The notes below the pieces were generated by a model that worked only from the letters and a program-made list of their open reading frames with translations, was not told the origin of the DNA and searched no databases. Position numbers and translations under genes: made by a program. Positions 54,813 through 64,000 of a stretch of DNA of 64,000 bases are shown piece by piece; the first letter of the stretch is position 1, and the number at the start of each line of letters is the position of its first letter. This DNA is from Uloborus plumipes (taxonomy: Eukaryota > Arthropoda > Arachnida > Araneae > Uloboridae): positions 286,446 to 350,445 of the forward strand of contig JAXGGA010000091.1 of the NCBI GenBank assembly GCA_038373865.1. The letters are read 5' to 3'.

Positions 54813-55303
54813 CAACACAGAACGTTGCTCTGAATACATCTTAAAAACAATGATTTGAAGTTCAACAAATTCTTCATTGAAAAATTACTGTGAAAAAATG
54901 ACTGATCATTTAAGTTTTAAAAAACCAACTAAAATAAGAAGCTTCAAACATTGCAAAAATGATGTTTTTTTCTTAAAATTTAAGTAGATCATTGAAGTTT
55001 CTAAAGTCTTTTATTAAAATAATAATAATAATAATAACAATAATAAAATCTGGGTTTAATTTTAAATCTATTTTAACAACCTGAAATTAATGGTGTTTAT
55101 ATAACTTCTTTACTTTCTTTGTATTTGTTTCTTTCATTTGACAATACGTAATGCATTTAAAGCTCTTGTTTTTATGGAAATACTATTTTTATGAAAAACT
55201 AATTTTAATTTAACGCATTATCTGAATTTCTCTTGAATTTTGATTTTGCTGAAACAGAAATGAAATTGATCAAAACATTTATAGCTGATTATATTATATA
55301 CTA
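54813..55303. other. Non-coding part of the P-like relic
   Basis: AT-rich with an AAT microsatellite at 55015-55045. No gene. Confidence 0.5.
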
Positions 55304-57040
55304 GCGGTACCCGCACGGCTTTGCCCGTGGTATAAAATTAAAAGTTCATTTGTAAAATAATTGATATAGCAGAAAAAATGCTCTATTTTAGTTGTAATTC
55401 AACTATAATTTCTTCAAAGTATGATATAAAAATCTGATATGGACCCCACGCTACTTAATTTTACGTGTAAATTTCTTAGTAGATGCCTTAAAGAATGCTT
55501 GGAGTGAGCAAGATAACAGTTCAAACATTTATATCCCTAGTTTGCCATGAAACAATGCAAAAAAATATTTTACAATGATTAATCTCCTAAATATCGCCGA
55601 TTTTAACATCATTCAGTGGATTTTTCGCAAAATATCGCCAATAGCGCCAAATTGAGTCCAAATAAAAAAAAAAGAAAACAATTTTTTCGCCAACTTGGCG
55701 ATATGTCACCAAATTGGCGGCAAATACTTGACGACCAAAAGCTTGGCGATATATTGCCAAGTGGTCTCGCCAATTCATATCACTTTTGCCTGCATTGAAA
55801 TGAACACTGATTTACTCCATAAAAGGGGTAAAACACCTCCTTGGAACATTCGAATGCAACCCCAAGGGGAGATGCACAAAAATAAGCCAAAAGAGAAAAT
55901 AAGAACAATTTTGTTGCTCACAGAAACCAACAGAAATCTTACCAAAGTTTAAAAGAAGAAGAAAGTTTTCTTTCCTAGCTTTAAAAACAAAACAATACAT
56001 TTTCCGAAATGAAACACTTTAAAAAGAACGATGCAATAACGCAATTGATACGATATTTGGTTAATCTGTGCTTTAGGTACCCTTTTCTCGCTAAATGGGC
56101 GATAGGCGCGCCAAGCGTGGTAACCCTGGCTATTTTGCGTAGTTTCTCTCGGAGCTTTCAATTCCGCGAGACACGCAAAAACGCGCCAGTTGGTGACTTT
56201 TCGAAAACGCGCCAAGTAAGGTCCCAAAGCATTTTCACCGGGAAAAAGACAGGGTTGCCAGAGAATTGAAACAAAAAAATACTACGCCTACTCTAAAAAA
56301 AAAAAAATATTACAAAATACTACTGTTTCCAAACGTTGCCAAAATCAATGTTGCTGAAATGCGAAATCTATGAAAATGAAAAAAAAAAAAAAAAAAATCC
56401 GCCAAATCTTTTAATTAAGTCATTAGTATATTGGAAACAGGGTTGCCAGAAAAATACTACGCTCCTTATTTGGGCCGAAAAAATACTACCGTAGTATCAA
56501 AAATACTACGTCTGGCAACGCTGGAAAAATAACGAAACAAAAATAAGTATGAACACGTAACCATGGTAACAACATGAAAAGTTGATTTCCGTTGATAAAA
56601 TAATTCATTTCATCTCTCTTTTCAAACAAATTTTATTCTCGAGCAAAACCATTTTAGAATCGTTTGGCTTGCTTTACTGAAGGTAAGCCTTGAATTCCGG
56701 GATTCTAAAAACAATTGTTACAGCTCTCCTGATGATCGTAGAAACTTCGAAAAAACTTCATTTTATGCAGAAAATTTCAAGCTTTCGAATGACATAAGAC
56801 TTGAAAATGTGTGTGAAATATTTCTTCCCTATTTTATCGAATTTCTGCTAAGAATTCGAATAGAAAAAGAACGAAATGGAATTTTCGAAAAATCGCTTCG
56901 TGGTGCAAAACTACATGCTACAAACCATTGTATTTGTACCAAGTGGCATGAAAATTTACCGAACGGTTTTGGCGCTACGCGCGTAACAGACAGACAGACA
57001 GAAGGAAAGAAAGAAAGAAAGAAAGAAAGACGAACCTTCA
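55304..57040 (+). repeat. RTE-like interspersed repeat, copy at 55 kb
   Basis: Head TACTAGCGGTACCCGCACGG, end GCTACGCGCGTAACAGACAG plus a GAAA microsatellite (57001-57030). Shares blocks with 61021-62815 (for example around GAAATGAAACA at 55999 and 62171). Interrupted by a partial TTGGCGA element (55435-55880) and a small hairpin (56443-56524, CAGGGTTGCCAGA ends). Confidence 0.55.
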
Positions 57041-57046
57041 GCTTTA

Positions 57047-58091
57047 GGGCGCTTTTACACTTACCGACACGGCAACGATAAATCGTAAGCGATTGTCGTC
57101 ATCCGACATTGGAGCACGCAAAATGCATTAAAATATGCTATGCGCTTTTCCATCTCCCGATTCCAGGACGATTCTGCCGTCTCCGACCGAACGCTGTCGT
57201 TTGTCGTCCCATTCGTGTCGGATGGCATTCGTCTCTCCTTTAAAATCGGGACGATACTCATCCATCTGTTTACTTTCTTCGAACTATATAGCAATTGCGT
57301 TTAAATTCGACATCTCTTTATTAATAAATATAAGCTTCAATTTGCAGACGATAAACAAAAGATGTAGCAATAAAACAATTTTATTCATTTTAGTTGGTAT
57401 TTTGTTTCATTATTGTTGCTCAGACGATTTTTAATGCAACAAAAAAAAAACTCAAGTTTTCATTCTGACAGTGTTGGCGCCGCCGAGGGATAAATGGCGA
57501 ATCTATTCGCAAAGAAGCGATGGTGTCAACGAAGAGACGATTGACAACGAAACATATTTGTTAACGAATTCTCTTCATTATAACGAAATGGGGATACACT
57601 CGCTTAGTACTAAAGAGCACTACAATTACGAAAACAAAACAAAACTATATTGCGACGACCAACTTATATCATGGCGAACTGTGGACTTAATTTTAAAAAG
57701 TTCTATGGCAAACTTTTGGGAGTTAGATCCGCCATTTATCGCTCTGCAATTCCAGCAGATAGTATGCGTTTCGTTCTTAGTAAACAAGGTGAGTGAGAAT
57801 GTAATAAAGTTGTGAATATCATGCACTCAATATCGTATTTTTCATTTGTTTTCTTTTTCTGGAAGTAAAGTAAATATAACAGTCGTAATCTGATAAATGG
57901 AGGAGCCATAATAATATACGTGTGAGCACAGTGCTATCTCGAAATGAAATGCGATGGAAAATGACCCGTTCGGAGAAACGATATCGTTTGAGTGGAAAAG
58001 CAGTGCTATAAACGACACGACACGGTACTTATCGTTGCTGTATTACCGTCCGACTTTCGTCGTTGTCGTGTCGTCAAGTGTAAAAGCGCCC
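57047..58091. mobile_element. PIF/Harbinger-like element
   Basis: GGGCGCTTTTACACTT / AAGTGTAAAAGCGCCC flanked by TTA (57044-57046 and 58092-58094). The core (57470-57770) has an internal inverted pair GATAAATGGCGAATCT / AGATCCGCCATTTATC and matches part of the element at 17958-18726. An open frame of 114 codons (57471-57815) has no recognised domain. Confidence 0.85.
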
Positions 58092-58902
58092 TTATTATTA
58101 GTAGAGATTTATTGATGTATTTATTTAAAATATTAGTAACAAAGTAACAATATGCAATGTGATAATCAGAATATCAACATAAATGATGCTATAATTTTTT
58201 TTATTTCTTTTAACATTTGGGCAAGACATTTCGAAGTTTTACATGAAAAGATGTCTATTCTGTACTCTGTAGTTTACGTGTATATTGATGGAATTTTATA
58301 ATTTAGCATTGAGATAAACTTATTTCAATTTCAAAGGTGTCAATGTTTGTTTCTGCCATGTTTATTTTGTTTCAAATAAGTTTTTTGCTTCAGGTGGTTG
58401 CAAATAAAAAAAACGAATAACTGAAATCAACTTAGAAAAAAAAAAAAAAAAAAAGATTTAATATGTTAAAAAGTGCGAAGGTTAAAAAAATAGCACTTTT
58501 TTTTAATTTCAAAGACATAGTAAAAGCAAGTAAAATTACGATTAAATAATGCCTGTAGTGTTTTCATGAATACAAATATTGTATGTTTATTGGAGAATGG
58601 TTATTATCGATAAAAAAAATAGCAGGAAATTAATTTTAATGCATCCGACGGGATAAAATATAGCAGCGCAAATCTTGTACAGAGCGAACTTGAAGATAAG
58701 GAATGGACGACTAATGATGACTCATACTATCTCAGCTCCGGCCTTCTCCCTAGTGTGGTGATGCCTGAATTCCGCCCTTAGGAAGTTCCTGCAACAGTGC
58801 GTCATGTTAGAAAGGCACCTAATGTCCTGTTGGTCCAACGTTAGTTGAAATTAACAATGGACCAACCATTGGAAAAATAAATGTCTACTAACCAATATTG
58901 TG

Positions 58903-58980
58903 GGGGCCTCGGTGGCCTAGAGGTAGCGTCTTGTCCTCGTAAGCAAGGGGTTCGAGTCCCGTCTTGAACACGGTTGTTAT
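58903..58980 (+). repeat. tRNA-like sequence (SINE head)
   Basis: GGCCTCGGTGGCCTAGAGGT (box A-like) and GGGGTTCGAGTCCC (box B) with tRNA spacing, but the anticodon arm does not form a normal 7-base loop and no acceptor stem closes. Taken as a tRNA-derived retroposon head, not a functional tRNA. Confidence 0.6.
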
Positions 58981-59076
58981 TTCAACCTCTCTGTGCCGTA
59001 AATCTGTCCTGTGTTTATCAAAAGGCAAGTCGCAGAGTAAGCAGTCCTCATGTATGTTGAAGCTCGGTCTAGGAAG

Positions 59077-59640
59077 TTTTGGCGCGGCAGATTGGGCGTC
59101 GGCTTTTTGGCATGGACGATTGGGCCGAGGTTTTTTGGGCGCAAGAGCATTGGACGCAGAGAACATTGGGTGCCCAGTTTTTGGGAGAAAGGTCTTTTGG
59201 GCGCCATGACTTTTGGGCACGAGGCCTTTTGGGGGCCAGGACTTTTGGGCACGAGGCCTTTTGGGCACCAGGACTTTTGGCCGCGAGGTCTTTTGGGCGC
59301 CGGGACTTTTGGGCGCGAGATCTTTTGGGCGCGAGATCTTTTGAGCGCGAGGTCTTTTGAGCGCCAGGACTTTTCGGCACGAGGTCTTTTGGGCGCCGGG
59401 GCTTTTAGACACGAGAGCTGTTGGACTCCGGGGGTTTTGGGCGCTAGGTCTTTTGGGCGCCAGGACTTTTGAGCGCGATGCCGTTTGGGCGCCAGGACTT
59501 TTGGGTGCGAGGTCTTTTGGGCGCCGGGACTTTTGGGCGCGAAGGCTTTTGGGCGTAGGTGACTTTTCGGGTTCCCAACCTTTTGGGCGTCTTAGAAGTA
59601 ATAACGGCTAATTCTTTCGGCGCGGGTGACTTTTGGGCAG
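59077..59640. repeat. 16-bp minisatellite (CTTTTGGGCGCCAGGA type)
   Basis: About 30 imperfect units of roughly 16 bp, alternating GCGAGGTCTTTTGGGC and GCCAGGACTTTTGGGC, hence a 32-bp super-unit. It creates long Pro/Lys- or Trp/Gly-rich frames on both strands that are not genes. It follows the tRNA-like head by about 100 bases. Confidence 0.92.
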
Positions 59641-61020
59641 AGCGAACATTTAATTTTTCCTGGCGGGCAAGGTGGGGGGCAAAGGGTGTGTGCTCCATGA
59701 AAATTGTACGAAAAAACCACGTCCAATTAAAGATAAATTTCTTAATTTTCCTAAGTGGTTAGGAGGAGGGGAGGGGGGGGGGCAATTAACCCCTCTGACT
59801 AACAGGCTTGTGTTTGAGCGCCACCAATAAGTTTTTCTTCGGTGATAGTAGACAGTTTTATGTTTCGAAATGAAATTATTTTTTATAAGGACCAGCGGTA
59901 TTTTAGCTCTGTTTTAATCGTAATACTTTTACTTTTTCTTGTGGGTGAGGTGGGGTGATATTTCGTTTTCATTGTATTTCGGAATCTCGTTGCATCCACT
60001 TCTGTAGCACTCATTATGCACAATGCTATTCTACAGCTTTCACATAAAAGCTTAGAGTATACAACTGCAATCTGTCGTTTCGGAACTTTTTCTGTAGAAG
60101 ACTTGCACTCATCCATTTAAGCTCATTCGAAAAATTCTATCACATTGCATCCCAGCAGTTAGTTCAAGCCAGCATTAGCAGACTATTGTTGGACCTTAGG
60201 GGCACCAAATATGTTTAGGCCATGATCGTATGTGTAGGATAAACAATTGGGAGAAAGAGTATAACATGGAAAAATAAGGTTGGACACATTCTTTGCTATG
60301 TTTTACACGTTTATTACTTCAATCAAAACATAGTAAAAACAAAGATTAGGCATATAAATTTAAAATAAGACAAAAATGTTAAGTTTAAGTCCGCTCTCCA
60401 AAACTTACTAAAAATCATTTAAATCAACTAGCTTAAAATTTTATAGTTTATTTTTAGATTTATTTTAAAAGTTCAATAATTATAATTTGGGAATTAGGGG
60501 CCAAAGTTAGTTACGAACCAATCCTCCAAGTTAGATCCATCGGAAACCATCGTCTCAGAAAGGGCCCCCTGTTACGGACAACTGTCCGTGTCGAAAACTG
60601 TCGCTCGCCTCCTCTCGAAAACTCCAAGTCCCCCTTTTTAAACGAGGGGAAAGGAGCCCCTCGGTTTAAAGTTCAACATCTGGAAAGTCAGTTCCAGGGA
60701 ACATTCAGACTTTATAAGATGGGGACTGTCACATATAGTGTCAGAAAGGAATTTTGTTGACGGAGGAAGTTTTATGAGATCTGTAACGTCAAAAGGGAAA
60801 GTTATCGTTTCCGAAAGGCCCAGAAGTTGAAGGAAATGCACCCTTTTTTTTGACCTTAAGTGTGGGTGACGGTGACCCTCCAAAAGGTTTTCCGTAGGAC
60901 AGAAACGGGGAATGTCTTAAGAATTTTGAACCCCACGAAGAAAACGAAGGGCGAGTAAAAGGAATGTTGGGGCGGAAGATAAGTTCTGACGAGCCCAACA
61001 CTATAGCTTTAATGAATTAC
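59641..61020. other. Intergenic, no gene assigned
   Basis: 59660-59815 resembles, diverged, the GGGACGTCATTT MITE family (poly-G core). 59883-60116 (minus) is a 77-codon frame without a recognised domain. 60580-61000 is more GC-rich with overlapping short frames; none supported. Confidence 0.4.
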
Positions 61021-62815
61021 TAGCGATACCCGCACGGCTTAGCCCGTTTTCAAAATTAAAAGGTTATTTTGTACGTCTGTATATTTACAGTTAACTTGGG
61101 TTATTCCTACAGTTGTTTTGTTTTTCAAGATCTCTGTATATTTTCGGTACATTTGAAAATTTGCTCACCTTTGACTATCATTTCATTTCACACTTCAGGG
61201 TACCCCGTACATACCACAACTCGTTTTGAAACTAGTATAGGGTCCTGAAGAGTGCTCTGTTCTTTTTGAACCAGACCAAGGGCCGAGCCCTGGTCGAGTA
61301 CCCCCATAGGTATCGTTTCACTTGGAGTTCTTTGTGAACCACGAACATTTTTAACGTCCCGGGACCCTCCGGTTGCTAGTCCGACGCCTTACCGATCGAG
61401 TTCCCCTTTCACGGCTCACCTTTTACTTTCAGTTGATTAGGCTCTTTTACGTAAACAGCGGTATTTTTGCGCGAGAATTACAAAATAAAAAACAAACATG
61501 GTTGCATGTGAAGTGGGGCTCAATATTGATGGCGCTCATCGGAAGAGTTAAAATATGGAATTCGTAGGAAATGTGGAGGGCAGTAAACACGATAAGCACG
61601 ATTTGGCTGGTAATTTGGCGAAATATCACTAAGTTGTTGTCAAATACAAACCAATTTATGACATCAAATTCGTTCCATTTCTGTCGTGATTTTCCTACCG
61701 CTGTAAGTATCGTAAACTTCAAGGTTGGGAATTTCAAAAACGTTTGGTTTACTGGGTTAAATTCGTTTCATCAATTTGGTAATACGAGAATGCAGTATTT
61801 GATGTAAATGCCTTCAATTAATAATGAATCTAACAACAAACTGGAACTCGACAAATTCTAAACGAAAGGCAAATGGGACATTTCTTTCGGAAATCAGCAG
61901 TAAATTTAACAATTTTCAATACTTAAAAGGAAACGTTAGCATCGTCAATTAGTCAGAAAATCAGGAGTAATAAATTAGTATCACAGAAAGTATCCTCAAT
62001 TTTAGTTACAAATCAACTATTATTCCTTAAAAGTATGATATAAAAATAAGACTAAAGAGAAAATGAGAACAATTTGTTGCTTACAGAAACCAACAGAAGT
62101 CTTACCAGAGTTTAAAACAAGAAATAAGTTTTCTTTCCTTGCTTTAAAAACAAAATAATACATTTTCCGAAATGAAACATTGTAGAAAGAACGTTACAGT
62201 ACCGCAATTTATACGGTATTTTTTTTTACCGCGTTTCAATTCCTTAAAACTGAGAAAATAAAAGCAAACGCTTTTTCAACAGTTAAAACATTTTATTTGA
62301 CTCATTTTAATAGGTCTTGGAGTTTAGATTACTACAAAAGCAATCACATTTTAAAAACTATTAAGGGGAAAAGAACGAAACAAACAAAATATATAAAAAC
62401 ATAACCATGGTAACAACGTGAAAACTTAATTTACGTTTAGAAAATAAATTCAGTTCCCCCATAATTATTGACTTTATTCTGAAGCTAAGCCATTTAGAAT
62501 CGTTTGGAAAGCCTTCAATTCCGGAATTCTACGAACAATTATTACAGCTCTTCTATTGCTTGTAGAACTTTCGAAATGTTATCATTTCTAGCAGAAAATT
62601 CTAAACTTTCGAATGACCAAATTTAAAAATGTATATAAAATGTTTTGTCAAATTTGTATGAAAAATGATCTAAGAAATAGAATAGAAAAAGAACGAAATA
62701 CAATTTTCCAGAAAACCCTTCGAAGTGCACACCCCTATGATACAAACCAATTTTGTGCCAAAGTTTATGAAAATCGACCGAACGGTTTTGGCCCTACGCG
62801 TGTCATAGGGAAGAC
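61021..62815 (+). repeat. RTE-like interspersed repeat, copy at 61 kb
   Basis: Head TACTAGCGATACCCGCACGG; end GGCCCTACGCGTGTCATAGG. Interrupted by SINE copy 4. Confidence 0.55.
61196..61410 (-). mobile_element. tRNA-derived SINE, copy 4 (degraded)
   Basis: Minus strand: tRNA-like head (CGATCGGTAAGGCGTCGGAC) but box B is mostly deleted, then the SINE body to CACGAGTTGTGG-like sequence and GGGTACCC. No clear flanking repeat. Confidence 0.75.
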
Positions 62816-64000
62816 CTGAGTTGCGCACCTCGGGGGGAGAAAAGGGCTTCCCCGGACCAAGACTGGTGAAGCAGAAAATTAGTCTCCCCCCGTCCGAGCT
62901 CAAATCTGCGTGAATGATTTTGTAACCTCTTCCCTGTTTGGCGAGGATTACTTGACCCAATAGCTTGGATGGACAGTGAAAAAGTCGCCAATATATCGCG
63001 GATTTGCTCAGAAAAAATATAATATTTTGAAACTTACTTAATTTTGCAGCTTTACAATACAAATAAATATATATGTAGGTATTTAACTATATATGTGTAT
63101 ATTGTTTTTTTATCTGCATATACAATGTATATATTATATTTAAGTACGTATGTATATATTTATTTATTTATAAATTTCTCATAAATATAAATACTTCGGC
63201 TAGACAAAGGGAAAGATTATATAGGGAAGTACGAAGGTGTTACGTTTTTCGTATTTTTAAACCTGCAAAGAGATAACAGGCTTAAATCTAAAATTAAATC
63301 TACTTGCATACTTTTTGAGTTGAAGGAAATACACAAAAATTTAATTTTTTTTTTTTTTATGAGGGAGGAACGATTTTTGATCAGATAGAATGTTCATCAG
63401 ATTTCCTAAAGTATAAAGTGATAGTCTCTTTCTATAAATATCGTTTAAGTAGAAATATTCAAAACATAATACACCATACATCTGTTACAATAACTGTGCC
63501 TCGTCATTCTCTTAAGAATTATTTAAAAAATAGATTCGAATGGTTCGCAGACAAAAATGAAATCTAATAACAATAATCACGCTCTACGACAATTCTCTGA
63601 AGAAAAATGCATGTATTATATCTGGTATTGTCATTTCCACTTGCCCCTTCAATTTCATACTTGAATCTATCCCTATTTCTATAAGTAAGTTTTATAATTC
63701 ATCATATATTACAAACATACATTACACACATGTAAAAGTTAGCTTCTATAAAAATCAAAAACATAAATCTACATATGTTTGTTCTCGAAATGTTTTTTTG
63801 AAGCTACAGCTAGGATTACATGCTAATGCATATGTGCATATATAGTTACATATTTTTGTATCTACTGCATATACATGCCTAAAAACGGACCATTTTAAAA
63901 TAAATGCATATTAGTGCGTTTTTCAAAAACAAAAATTTTGTTCTGCACAAAGAAAGTTTTAAGACCATTGGGAAAATTTCACTTAAATAAACACAGAGAC
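62816..64000. other. Right end of window, no gene seen
   Basis: 62820-63000 is moderately GC-rich without a supported frame; the rest is AT-rich with TATATA tracts. 63628-63655 (CCACTTGCCCCTTCAATT) is an end fragment of the 40999-42390 transposon family. Confidence 0.5.

Larger units (their letters stand above)
53661..58780. mobile_element. THAP/P-element-like transposon relic
   Basis: Ends TAAGGCCGGAATTCAGG (53661-53677) and CCTGAATTCCGCCCTTA (58764-58780); inverted similarity continues through ACTAGxGAGAAGGCCGGAG and TATGAGTCATCA. It contains a THAP coding exon and a decayed transposase tail, then later insertions (55304-57000, 57047-58091). Target duplication not seen. A 100-base hairpin (53669-53782) interrupts the left end only. 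Confidence 0.7.

Noticed and set aside
58903..58980. Functional tRNA gene
   Set aside because: Box A and B are present, but the cloverleaf does not close and the anticodon loop is wrong in size.
58888..59698. Long Pro/Lys-rich and Trp/Gly-rich open frames (up to 174 codons)
   Set aside because: Produced by the 16-bp minisatellite on both strands; no start context, splice sites or known domain.

Overview
The window is eukaryotic nuclear DNA, most likely from an arthropod and perhaps a chelicerate (inference). It has AT-rich introns of up to 17 kb, GC-rich coding exons with consensus GT/AG sites, tRNA-derived SINEs, hundreds-of-bases MITEs with clean target duplications, and one Gypsy-type LTR retrotransposon. 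Nothing looks bacterial or viral.

Positions 1-40835 carry one host gene on the minus strand, a germinal-centre-kinase-III (GckIII; vertebrate STK24/25/26 = MST3/SOK1/MST4) Ste20-like kinase. I resolve nine coding exons (40821-40835, 38699-38764, 20984-21208, 17696-17861, 10473-10630, 9931-10116, 3850-4004, 1115-1343, 1-66). They join in frame over 1266 bases (422 codons) and run off the left edge before the stop. The kinase domain is complete (P-loop, VAIK lysine, HRD, DFG, APE); the far C-terminus lies outside.

The introns are a transposon record. They hold three 650-740 bp hAT-like hairpin MITEs, piggyBac-like TTAA elements, pogo/mariner-like TA elements, PIF/Harbinger-like elements, SINEs and several unclassified families. 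Intron 2 (21209-38698) holds a 146-bp tandem array with three-unit higher-order structure (27650-28735), the 6-kb Gypsy element (29221-35207, same strand as the kinase, LTRs about 99 percent identical but coding region broken), and an unexplained GC-rich exon-like segment (37107-37289). Intron 3 contains decayed partial duplicates of kinase exon 3, one of them split by two later insertions.

Positions 40836-64000 are upstream of the kinase and mostly transposable: TA-duplicating elements (40999-42390, 43336-44622), two copies of a hAT-like element (46362-47502 and the heavily invaded 50077-53559), a THAP/P-element-like relic (53661-58780), an RTE-like repeat pair, and minisatellites. The only other host-like coding signal is a pair of well-formed minus-strand exons at 45153-45560 of unknown identity. 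No CRISPR, operon or mobile defence system is present; the most unusual content is the repeat architecture.
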